Assembly (NCBI GenBank): GCA_016711405.1
Contig: JADJSZ010000081.1
Location: 1-17,999, forward strand
Length of the DNA stretch: 17,999 nucleotides
Reading direction: 5' to 3'
Origin: Candidatus Hadersleviella danica
Lineage (GTDB): Bacteria > Chloroflexota > Anaerolineae > Promineifilales > Promineifilaceae
A program made the translations under genes and the position numbers. This document shows positions 7,798 to 14,886 of this stretch, piece by piece; within the stretch, counting starts at the first letter, position 1, and every line of letters begins with the position of its first letter. The notes under the pieces are model-generated. The model was not told the origin of the DNA. It did no database searches and saw only the letters and a list, made by a program, of their open reading frames with translations.

Positions 7798-7884
7798 AGA
7801 TAGAGACAGGAGATAGAGATAGAGGGAAACGTGGCCGTTTGGCCGACTAAGAGGCCCTCTATCTCTATCTCTACACTCTATCTC
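7798..7884. repeat. Inverted AGAGAT arrays (large hairpin) between membrane protein and fhs
   Basis: The left arm (7798-7826) consists of GAGATA-type 6-base units and the right arm (7855-7884) of their complement, CTCTAT. The arms can pair over roughly 25 to 30 bases around a loop that contains a GTGGCCGTTTGGCC stretch. The element lies between two co-oriented genes and ends about 60 bases before fhs. Confidence 0.88.
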
Positions 7885-7943
7885 ACCCCCCTGAACAATT
7901 ACAAAAAACAACTCCTCCCACTTCACTCCCCAAGGAACCTCCC

Positions 7944-9842
7944 ATGCCTCACCAATTGCATAACTTGCTCAATCCTGTCCCCAGTGATATTGACATTGCC
8001 CAAGCCTCGGCCGTGCTACCCATTGCGCAAATCGCGGCCGAAGCAGGCATTTTGCCCGAAGAGCTAGAGCTATACGGCAACTACAAAGCCAAAGTGAGCC
8101 TCTCCCTGCGCGAACGGCTCCAAGACCAGCCCAATGGCAACTACATTGTTGTCACGGCCATCACGCCCACCCCCTTGGGCGAAGGCAAAACCACCACCAC
8201 CGTCGGCCTGAGCCAAGCACTCGGGGCGCACTTGGACAAAAAGGTGTTCACCTGCGTGCGCCAGCCCAGCATGGGGCCGACCTTTAGCATTAAGGGGGGC
8301 GCGGCTGGGGGTGGCTACAGCCAAGTCATCCCTATGGAAGAGTTCAACCTGCACCTGACGGGCGACATTCACGCCATCACGGCCGCCAACAACCTCCTCG
8401 CCGCCGCCATAGATACCCGCCTCTTCCACGAAAATAGCCAATCTGACATTGGCTTGTTCAAGCGGCTCTGCCCACCCGCCAAAGATGGCTCGCAGAAATT
8501 TGCGCCCGTCATGTTGCGCCGGCTCAAAAAATTGGGCATCGAAAAAACCAACCCCGCCGATTTGACCAAAGAGGAAATCGGCCTTTTTGCGCGGCTCGAC
8601 ATTGACCCCGACACGATTACATGGCGGCGGGTGGTGGATGTGAACGACCGCCTCTTGCGCGGCATTACCATCGGCCAAGGGCCAGCCGAAGAGGGGTTCA
8701 CTCGCCAAACGGGATACGACATTACCGTCGCCAGCGAAATCATGGCCATTTTGGCACTCTCCACCAGCTTGGGCGATATGCGTGAACGGCTCGGCCGCAT
8801 GGTCATCGGCATGAGCCGCAGTGGCGACCCTGTCACGGCCGATGACATCGGCGTGAGCGGCGCACTGGCCGTGCTGATGAAGGAAGCCATCAAGCCTAAT
8901 TTGATGCAAACCCTCGAGGGAACCCCCGCTTTTGTCCATGCGGGGCCGTTTGCCAACATCGCCCACGGCAACTCCTCCATTGTGGCCGACCAACTCGCCC
9001 TCAAACTGGTGGGCAAAGATGGCTATGTGGTCACCGAAGCAGGCTTTGGGGCCGATATTGGCATGGAAAAGTTCTTCAACATCAAGTGCCGTGCCAGCGG
9101 ATTGGTTCCCAACTGCGTCGTGCTGGTAGCCACCATTCGCGCCCTCAAGATGCACGGCGGCGGCCCCCTTGTCACGGCCGGCAAACCGCTCGACCCCGCC
9201 TACACCGATGAAAATCTGGAACTACTCGAGGCGGGTTGTAGCAATTTGGCCGCTCATATCACCAACGCTCGCCGCTTTGGCATCCCCGTCGTCGTTGCTG
9301 TGAACAAATTCCACACCGACACGGCCGCCGAAATTGACCTCGTGCGCCGCGCCGCCCTTGAGGCGGGGGCTTACGATGCGGTGATGAGCGACCATTGGGC
9401 GTTGGGTGGCCTCGGGGCCAAGGCGTTGGGCGAGGCGGTTATCGCCGCGTGCCAACAACCGAGCGATTTCCACTTCCTCTACGACCTCGAGCTGACCATC
9501 AAAGAGAAAATCGAGACGATTTGCCGCGAGATTTACAGCGCGGCGGGGGTCACTTATTCGGAGCAGGCGGAGGAGCAAATTGCCCGCTACACGGCCGCTG
9601 GCTTCGACCAACTGCCCATTTGCATGGCCAAAACCCACCTCAGCATCAGCCACGACCCCGAGTTAAAGGGTGCGCCGAGCGGCTTTACAGTGCCCGTGCG
9701 CGAAATTCGAGCCAGTGTGGGGGCAGGCTTCCTCTACCCCATCTTGGGAAGCATGAGTACCATGCCCGGCTTGCCCACCCGCCCCGCTTACTACGACATT
9801 GACCTCGACCCCGAAACGGGGCAAATTGTGGGGCTGTTCTAA
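7944..9842 (+). CDS. fhs: Formate-tetrahydrofolate ligase, 632 aa
   Basis: The enzyme makes 10-formyl-tetrahydrofolate from formate, tetrahydrofolate and ATP in the cytoplasm and feeds one-carbon metabolism (purines, formyl-Met, Wood-Ljungdahl-type methyl branch where present). The P-loop TPLGEGKTTTTVGL lies at about residues 76-89 and the family signature IKGGAAGGGYSQVIP at about 116-130. The protein ends with GSMSTMPGLPTRPAYYDID, the normal C-terminus. The N-terminus NLLNPVPSDIDIAQ and the length, some 70 residues above the common bacterial enzyme of about 555-560, resemble the longer form found as the synthetase domain of eukaryotic C1-THF synthase. AAGGA seven bases before ATG 7944 supports the start. 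No folD or other folate gene is adjacent. Confidence 0.97.
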   Translation: MPHQLHNLLNPVPSDIDIAQASAVLPIAQIAAEAGILPEELELYGNYKAKVSLSLRERLQDQPNGNYIVVTAITPTPLGEGKTTTTVGLSQALGAHLDKKVFTCVRQPSMGPTFSIKGGAAGGGYSQVIPMEEFNLHLTGDIHAITAANNLLAAAIDTRLFHENSQSDIGLFKRLCPPAKDGSQKFAPVMLRRLKKLGIEKTNPADLTKEEIGLFARLDIDPDTITWRRVVDVNDRLLRGITIGQGPAEEGFTRQTGYDITVASEIMAILALSTSLGDMRERLGRMVIGMSRSGDPVTADDIGVSGALAVLMKEAIKPNLMQTLEGTPAFVHAGPFANIAHGNSSIVADQLALKLVGKDGYVVTEAGFGADIGMEKFFNIKCRASGLVPNCVVLVATIRALKMHGGGPLVTAGKPLDPAYTDENLELLEAGCSNLAAHITNARRFGIPVVVAVNKFHTDTAAEIDLVRRAALEAGAYDAVMSDHWALGGLGAKALGEAVIAACQQPSDFHFLYDLELTIKEKIETICREIYSAAGVTYSEQAEEQIARYTAAGFDQLPICMAKTHLSISHDPELKGAPSGFTVPVREIRASVGAGFLYPILGSMSTMPGLPTRPAYYDIDLDPETGQIVGLF

Positions 9843-9843
9843 A

Positions 9844-9924
9844 AGATAGAGGGTAGAGATAGAGATAGAGGAATCCTGAGTCAGTTGAATAACGAAGTTC
9901 CCTCTATCTCTATCTCCCGTCTCT
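9844..9924. repeat. Inverted AGAGAT arrays (large hairpin) after fhs
   Basis: The left arm (9844-9871) is an AGAGAT-type array and the right arm (9900-9924) is its complement, with a 28-base loop. The composition matches the hairpin before fhs, so fhs lies between two copies of the same repeat family. A terminator role is possible, but no U-tract follows. Confidence 0.88.
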
Positions 9925-9930
9925 AACTTT

Positions 9931-11141
9931 ATGAAGACCCCTCTCTTTTGGATGATTTGGTTGGTGACGGCCGTGCTCCTCACCACCTGCAATGCCCGGC
10001 TGTACACACCCATCCCCACCGCCGAGGAGCCGCCCCGTGCGGCCGTGCTGGCCCATCTGCGCTACCTGCGCGGCGAATTAGAACAAGGAGCCGGGCCAGA
10101 AATGCAACGCCTCTTCCCCGAGGGGTATTTCTTCACCCACGTGCTTTATGGCCTGACATGGGTGGATTTGGCCTTGCAGGAGCCAGCCCACCAACCCACC
10201 GCCTTGGCCGAGGCACGTTGGGCACTGGCTAAACTCGATACCCCCGCTGGCTACGCCCCCTTCCCCGCCCACCTCGAGCCACCCTATGGCATGTTCTACA
10301 ATGCGTGGCGGGCTTATCTGTTGACGGGCATCTTGCTGTTGCACCCCGAGGGGGAGTGGAACACGGCCGAAATCGGCCGCTACCGCGCCGAGTGCGCCGC
10401 CTTGGCGCAAGCCATCGCCGACAGCCCCACCCCATTTTTGCCTTCGTACACCAATCAGGCGTGGCCTGTGGATACCTTCCCCGCCTTAGTCGCTCTGCGC
10501 GGCCATGCCCAGTTGCTGGGCGATGCCCAATACGAGCCGCTGATTGCGGAGTGGTTGGCGGCCGTGCAAACCCATCTCGACCCCGCCTTGGGGCTTGTGC
10601 CCCACCGCACCGAGGCCACCACAGGAGCCATGCTCGATGGGGCGCGGGCCACCTCGCAAACGTTGATGTTGCGCTGGTGGCTCGAACTCGACCCCGAGAC
10701 GGCCGTGGCCCATTACGCCACCTTCCGCCAGCAATTTGTCACCACCCGTGTGGGCATCCCCGGCGTGTTGGAATTCCCGCCCACGCGCAACGGCCGAGGC
10801 GACATTGATTCTGGCCCCCTGCTGGCGGGGGTTAGCCTATCGGCCACGGCCGTCATGTGGGGCACAGCGCGGGTCTATGGCGACGAGGCGCTGATGGTTC
10901 CCTTGGGGCAGGCGGGGGAGGCGTTGGGTTGGCCGCTCGGTTGGGGTGGGGAACGCTGGTATGGCTTCGGCTTGCTCCCGTGGGGGATGCGTTCGCGGTG
11001 TGGTCACAGGTGGCCACGCCGTGGTTTACGGCCGTGCCCACTGGCAACTATGGGATGATTCGGCCGTGGTGGTGGCGGCTACCCTACCATTTGGCGGCCG
11101 TGGCTCTCTTGGCCGTGCCGTGGCTCGGCCGTAAACGCTAA
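9931..11141 (+). CDS. Exported, C-terminally anchored protein of unknown function, split by one frameshift (about 403 aa if repaired)
   Basis: The N-terminus (MKTPLFWMIWLVTAVLLTTC) is a signal sequence; LTTC could be a poor lipobox. The body is helical and rich in Trp, Pro and small residues. Segments such as LYGLTWVDLAL, PYGMFYNAWRAYLLTG, YTNQAWPVDTFPALVALRGHA, and GRGDIDSGPLLAGVSLSATAV recall (alpha/alpha)6-barrel proteins, but no specific family is recognised. The frame shifts in the C-run 10977-10979: one more C would give LLPVGDAFAVWSQVATPWF and lead to a C-terminal transmembrane helix (YHLAAVALLAVPWLG) closed by RKR at 11141. The coherence of that C-terminus argues that the intact protein has it. 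No Shine-Dalgarno is visible before ATG 9931; the upstream hairpin ends seven bases before it. Confidence 0.7.
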
Positions 11142-11159
11142 GAGTGGTTGGATGGTATT

Positions 11160-11200
11160 TCACTACAACTACACCACTAGACCAATACACCACTAACCAC
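11160..11200. repeat. ACACCACTA-type array in a convergent gap
   Basis: Degenerate units (CTACACCACTA, GACCAATACACCACTA, ACCAC) fill the gap between two convergent genes. They resemble the CCAATACA family at 15985-16034. No inverted partner is seen here. Confidence 0.6.
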
Positions 11201-11235
11201 GAGAGCAATTCATGGCTAAAGGACCACCTACACAT

Positions 11236-12462
11236 TCACGTGGCCGCGATAAGTAACGCCTGCAACAGCACATTGGCTCCGTTGAGGATGTCTTGCTCGG
11301 CGCATTTTTCGCGGGGATTATGGCTAATTCCTGCTTCGCAGGGCACAAAAATCATGGCGCTGGGGGTTATCAGGCTCATCGTCTGCGTGTCGTGTCCCGC
11401 AAAACTCATCAGCCGCTGGTGGGAGAGGCCGAGTTGGTCGGCCGCTTGCACAATGGCGCGCACCATGCGCTCATCGCTGGGCGCGGCCGTGCAATGGCTC
11501 ACAGGGTCAATCCGCACCGTTAGATGGTTGGCGCGAGCCACCTGCTCCGCCAAACTGAGCAAGTAAATTTCCATCTCGTTCAGGTGGTCTTCCGTGCCAT
11601 GCCGAAATTCAAGGGCGAGTTGCACCTCGGCGGGGACGATGTTGAACGCACCGGGCACGGCCGCGATTTGCCCAAAATTGACCACTCCCGGATGGAATCG
11701 CTCGCGCACCATGTGCCGCGCTTGCTGAATAAAATCGGCCGCGCCCCACAGCGCATCCTTGCGCTCGTCCAGCGGCCGTGTGCCCGCGTGTGCCGCCTCC
11801 CCCACAAACGTTAGCCAAAACGAGCGAATCCCCACAATGCTGGTCACGGCTCCAATGGCGATGCCCGCTTGCTCCAAACGGGTTCCCTGTTCGATGTGCA
11901 ACTCGAGGAAACCTGCGAGGGTAGACGGCCGTCGCCGTGCCTCTTTGGCGCTCAAAAAATCAATCCCCAGCCGATCCATGCCCTCGATGAGTGCTTCACG
12001 GCCGCCTCGGGGCGTGGCCAATTTGTCATCGGTCAGGTAGCCCGTCAGGGCAAAACTGCCAAACTCCCCCAAAATCGTCCCCTCTTCGTCGGTAAAATTG
12101 ATCGCTTCAAGGTGAACGGGTAGCTCGAGGCCCGCTTCGCGAATGGTTCGCAACGCTTCCAACGCGGCCAGCACCCCCAACGCGCCATCGTAACGGCCGC
12201 CGTTGGGCACTGTGTCCAAATGGGAACCGACCACAAACGTGGGGGCGGCAGGATTGGCGCAGGGCAACACGGCTGATTGGTTCGCCGCCCCGTCCCGGTC
12301 ATAGTGCAACCCCGCCTCGCGCACCCGCGCCTCGAACCACGCCCGTCCCGCCACATCCTCGGCCGAAAAAGCCAGCCGGCTCACGCCGCCATCGGCCGTT
12401 GCCCCAATGCGGGCCAGTTCGTCAAGGTCGTTTAAGAGGCGGTTCGGGTTGATGTGGAGCAT
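11236..12462 (-). CDS. M20 family amidohydrolase, probably allantoate amidohydrolase, 408 aa
   Basis: A dinuclear-metal M20 hydrolase of the allantoate amidohydrolase / N-carbamoyl-L-amino-acid hydrolase / beta-ureidopropionase group. Metal-ligand candidates are His81 in GSHLDTVPNGGRYDG, Asp92, Glu126/Glu127 in FTDEEG, His189 in ELHIEQG and the late His in GISHNP. The dimerisation-lid region carries GEAAHAGTRP (about residues 221-230) and the C-terminal part SFAGHDTQTM. The sequence cannot by itself separate allantoate from N-carbamoyl amino acid substrates. The neighbours, ureidoglycine aminohydrolase and ureidoglycolate amidohydrolase, favour allantoate as substrate (giving ureidoglycine, CO2 and NH3). 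ATG 12462 has no Shine-Dalgarno and is preceded by a long C-rich stretch. Confidence 0.85.
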   Translation of the reverse strand: MLHINPNRLLNDLDELARIGATADGGVSRLAFSAEDVAGRAWFEARVREAGLHYDRDGAANQSAVLPCANPAAPTFVVGSHLDTVPNGGRYDGALGVLAALEALRTIREAGLELPVHLEAINFTDEEGTILGEFGSFALTGYLTDDKLATPRGGREALIEGMDRLGIDFLSAKEARRRPSTLAGFLELHIEQGTRLEQAGIAIGAVTSIVGIRSFWLTFVGEAAHAGTRPLDERKDALWGAADFIQQARHMVRERFHPGVVNFGQIAAVPGAFNIVPAEVQLALEFRHGTEDHLNEMEIYLLSLAEQVARANHLTVRIDPVSHCTAAPSDERMVRAIVQAADQLGLSHQRLMSFAGHDTQTMSLITPSAMIFVPCEAGISHNPREKCAEQDILNGANVLLQALLIAAT

Positions 12463-12592
12463 GGCGGGGGGAGGGGGAGCAGGGGAGCAGGGGGAGCAGG
12501 GGAGCAGAGGAGAAAGCGAGTAAGAGAGTAAGGGACTGAGAGACTGAGTGACTGAAAGACTGACAAGCTGACTAGCTGACCGACTGATTCTC
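12463..12592. repeat. Morphing octamer array (GGGGAGCA to GAGTAAGA to GACTGAGN to AGCTGACT)
   Basis: Units of about 8 bases change step by step along the array: GGGGAGCA copies at 12475-12510, GAGTAAGA types near 12515-12533, GACTGAGA/GACTGAGT/GACTGAAA/GACTGACA near 12534-12566, then AGCTGACT. It fills the whole gap between the two M20 genes and runs into the 3' end of the upstream gene, supplying its TAG stop at 12572-12574. Confidence 0.85.
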
Positions 12593-13903
12593 TAACCGCT
12601 CCATAAGCTGGCGGGCAGATTCGCTGACTGGCTGACTAGCTGAAATGCTGACAGGCTGACTAGCTGACAAGCTCAATTCCGCCAAAGCCAAGGCCAATGT
12701 TTTAACCCCGTGGGCGATTTGCTCGGGGCTGGTGTACTCCTCAGGGCGGTGGCTGTAGCCATTTTTGGAGGGCACAAAAATCATGCCTGTGGGGCAAATT
12801 TGGGCCATGAATAAGGCATCGTGATAAGCGCGGCTGACGAGGGGCATGTGGCTAAGGTGGAGTTGTTCGGCCGCTTTGTTCACAGCCGCCACCACCTCTG
12901 CCCCACACACGGCAGGTGGATCGGCATTCAACAATTGTACCTCGGCCGTGGTGTTGCGCCGCTGGGTAATTTCGTGGATGGCGGCTTGCACGGCCGTCAC
13001 CATGCCATCCCGCGTCTCGAGGTGGGTGTCCCGCATATCAATTTCGAGTTTGACTTGGCTGGGGATGCTGTTGACCGCCCCCGGCAAGACTTGGAACAGC
13101 CCCGTGGTGGCCACCGCGTTGGGGCTGAGCGATTCGAGGGCAATGCGTTCGACGGCAAGGGCGATTTCGGCCGCCGCCAAGAGCGCGTCCCGCCGCTGGG
13201 GCATCAGCACCGCCCCGGCGTGCCCCCCCTCGCCCGCCACCAAAACGCGCAAGGTGGCGGGGGCGGCGATAGAGCTAACGACCCCAAGGGCAATGCCCGC
13301 CCGCTCCAGCCGTGGCCCTTGCTCGATGTGTAGTTCGACAAAGGCGTGGTAATGGCCGCTGGGCAGGGCGACGCTGGCCAAATCCCCCTTGTAGCCTGCC
13401 TCTTGGCGCACACTGTCGAGGTCACGGCCGTCTTTGTCGCGCAACTGGCGCAAATCAGCGGCCGAGAGTTGGCCGCACAGGGCGCGGCTCCCCAAACAGC
13501 CGAGGCCAAAGCGGGTCGGCTCTTCGGCCGTGAACATGATGACCTCGAGGCTTCGCTGGGGCTGGAAGCCCATCTCCTGCAAGGCGTGGATGGCCTCGAG
13601 TGCGCCAATGACCCCCACCACGCCATCGTATTTGCCCGACAGGGGAATCGCATCAATGTGTGAGCCTGTGGCCACGGCCGCTAAGTCGGGTTGCGCCCCT
13701 TCCCAGCGCATAAAAATGTTGCCCAGCGCATCTTCGCGGATGGCCAGCCCGAGTTCCCGCGCCAATTGGCGAATAAAGGCGCGTCCCGCCAGTTCGGTGG
13801 GGGTGAATAAAATGCGGGTGACGGCCGGGGCGGGCGCGTCGGAAATGGTGGCCAGCTTGTCTATAGCGGCCGTAAGCCAGTCGGTGCGGATGGTGGGAAG
13901 CAT
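12572..13903 (-). CDS. Ureidoglycolate amidohydrolase (plant-type UAH), 443 aa, with repeat-encoded tail
   Basis: An M20 enzyme that hydrolyses (S)-ureidoglycolate to glyoxylate, CO2 and two NH3. Stretches FTAEEPTRFGLGCLGSR (about residues 124-140), ELHIEQGP, SSIAAPATLRV, GGHAGAVLMP, PGAVNSIPSQ, SRAYHDALFMA and GYSHRPEEYTSPE closely resemble plant UAH as remembered and differ from the AllC type. Metal ligands: His82 and Asp93 (GSHIDAIPLSGKYDG), Glu127/Glu128, His192 and the late His of YSHRPEEY. After LALALAELSL, where the family normally ends, a 32-residue tail with two SASQPVS copies is encoded by the octamer array. ATG 13903 (MLPTIRTDW) is chosen over the ATG at 13954, which would translate array sequence; CCCCCT precedes it instead of a Shine-Dalgarno. 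No accepted short symbol is used with confidence for bacteria. Confidence 0.88.
   Translation of the reverse strand: MLPTIRTDWLTAAIDKLATISDAPAPAVTRILFTPTELAGRAFIRQLARELGLAIREDALGNIFMRWEGAQPDLAAVATGSHIDAIPLSGKYDGVVGVIGALEAIHALQEMGFQPQRSLEVIMFTAEEPTRFGLGCLGSRALCGQLSAADLRQLRDKDGRDLDSVRQEAGYKGDLASVALPSGHYHAFVELHIEQGPRLERAGIALGVVSSIAAPATLRVLVAGEGGHAGAVLMPQRRDALLAAAEIALAVERIALESLSPNAVATTGLFQVLPGAVNSIPSQVKLEIDMRDTHLETRDGMVTAVQAAIHEITQRRNTTAEVQLLNADPPAVCGAEVVAAVNKAAEQLHLSHMPLVSRAYHDALFMAQICPTGMIFVPSKNGYSHRPEEYTSPEQIAHGVKTLALALAELSLSASQPVSISASQPVSESARQLMERLENQSVS
12617..12674. repeat. Octamer array inside the 3' coding end of UAH
   Basis: Units such as GCTGACTG, GCTGACTA, GCTGAAAT, GCTGACAG, GCTGACTA, GCTGACAA continue the family of 12540-12592 within the open reading frame. 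On the coding strand they encode the repeated SASQPVS tail. Confidence 0.82.
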
Positions 13904-13929
13904 AGGGGGTCTGGTTGGTTGGCTTGACC

Positions 13930-13957
13930 CCAATAACGAATAACCAGTAACCAATAG
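13930..13957. repeat. CCAATAA/CGAATAA heptamer array
   Basis: Four units on the plus strand (CCAATAA, CGAATAA, CCAGTAA, CCAATAG) sit directly downstream of the ureidoglycine aminohydrolase stop codon (13958-13960). With the inverted copy at 14713-14754 upstream of the same gene, the two arrays bracket it. Confidence 0.88.
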
Positions 13958-14704
13958 CTACAAAACAAAAGCGTCGCGGTTGATATTTTTGTAATACAGG
14001 TAGGTGGATTCGGGTTTGCCGAGGGCGGCGAACCATTGGGGGCAGTAAGGCCCCATCCACAACACATCCCCCGCTTGGATGGGGTACCAGTTATCCTCGA
14101 GGCGATAAATGCCACCCCCGTCGAGCATCATCATGCCGTGTTCCATGATGTGGGTTTCGACATAGGGCAGGGTTGTGCCCGCCTTAAAGGTGAACAGGTT
14201 GATGGCCATGTCGAAGGGCAGTGTATCGGGCAAGAGAAGGCGCAATTGGGCATCTTGGTCGCCCATAAACGGGGTGGAGGGGCGGTCGGTTTCGTAGGCA
14301 AAGATGAACTCGCGGGGCGGCTCCACGCCTGCCAACGGCACGTAGGGCTTCTCGAACAAGATAAATTCGCACTCTTTGGTGGTGCGGAAGGTGTGGGGTT
14401 GGTCGGCTGGGCAATAGGCGAACCAGCCGGGGTCGAGGCGGTGCTCTTTTTGGCCGTCGTTAAACCAGAGATGCCCTTTGATGAGGAACATGAAACGTTG
14501 ATGGCCGGGCAACGGCATCGCGCCTGTCGCTTTGGCTCCCATCTTCACTTGGCTCATGGTGAATTTGGCGCCCATGTGGGGGGAGATGAAAATGGCGGCT
14601 TGGCTGTTTGTCCAGCCGGGCAGGTTGCTCCAAACATGCCCATCGGGGGCGATGAAGGCGTGGTTGCGGGCAATGTGGGTGCGGGTTTGGCCGAAATGGT
14701 TCAT
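13958..14704 (-). CDS. allE: (S)-ureidoglycine aminohydrolase, 248 aa
   Basis: A bicupin of the YlbA/UGHY family that converts (S)-ureidoglycine to (S)-ureidoglycolate and NH3, keeping the stereochemistry, after allantoate amidohydrolase. The N-terminal cupin runs from about residue 45 to 120 (PLPGHQRFMFLIKG), the C-terminal cupin from about 165 to 240. The metal site Glu183, His185, His189 (ETHIMEH) and Gln223 (CPQWF) has the same spacing as the manganese ligands described for the Arabidopsis enzyme. YLYYKNINRD near the end is also typical. The gene lies between the GyrA-CTD-like gene and UAH on the same strand. ATG 14704 is preceded by CTCCCCCC and a TTATTGG-type array, with no Shine-Dalgarno. 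Confidence 0.94.
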   Translation of the reverse strand: MNHFGQTRTHIARNHAFIAPDGHVWSNLPGWTNSQAAIFISPHMGAKFTMSQVKMGAKATGAMPLPGHQRFMFLIKGHLWFNDGQKEHRLDPGWFAYCPADQPHTFRTTKECEFILFEKPYVPLAGVEPPREFIFAYETDRPSTPFMGDQDAQLRLLLPDTLPFDMAINLFTFKAGTTLPYVETHIMEHGMMMLDGGGIYRLEDNWYPIQAGDVLWMGPYCPQWFAALGKPESTYLYYKNINRDAFVL

Positions 14705-14712
14705 GGGGGGGA

Positions 14713-14884
14713 GTTATTGGTTATTCGTTATTGGTTACTCGTTACTGGTTATTGTAATTCTCTTTGCCCTTTCCCTTTTTTGCCTTTTTGTAATAAAAAT
14801 TTATTGCAAAAGGGCAAAAGAACAAAAAAGCAAAGGGGTTTGGGTGCGCCAACACCCAATAACGAATAACCAATAACCAGTAAC
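14713..14884. repeat. Nested inverted arrays forming a spacer-long imperfect palindrome
   Basis: Outer arms: TTATTGG/TTATTCG units at 14713-14754 and CCAATAA/CGAATAA units at 14855-14884. Inner arms: a CTTTTTTGCC-like tract at 14761-14796 and its complement, GGGCAAAAG/AACAAAAAAG, at 14798-14836. The centre is a short palindrome, TTGTAATAAA against TTTATTGCAA. The whole gap between the GyrA-CTD-like gene and allE can fold into one long cruciform or hairpin. Confidence 0.88.
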
Positions 14885-14886
14885 GC

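Noticed and set aside
7798..7884. Ordinary Rho-independent terminator
   Set aside because: The stem is far longer than usual, made of 6-base repeats, and is not followed by a T-run. Termination is possible, but the site does not have the standard form, so it is listed as a repeat.
8070..9155. Long open frame on the strand opposite fhs
   Set aside because: It mirrors the codon structure of fhs, has no recognisable domain, and the opposite strand encodes a textbook enzyme. Similar antisense frames opposite the CocE, UAH and transketolase genes were dropped for the same reason.
13904..13954. Upstream ATG at 13954 as the start of UAH
   Set aside because: It would translate the CCAATAA array (YSLLGSSQPTRPP) and adds nothing conserved; ATG 13903 gives the natural N-terminus.
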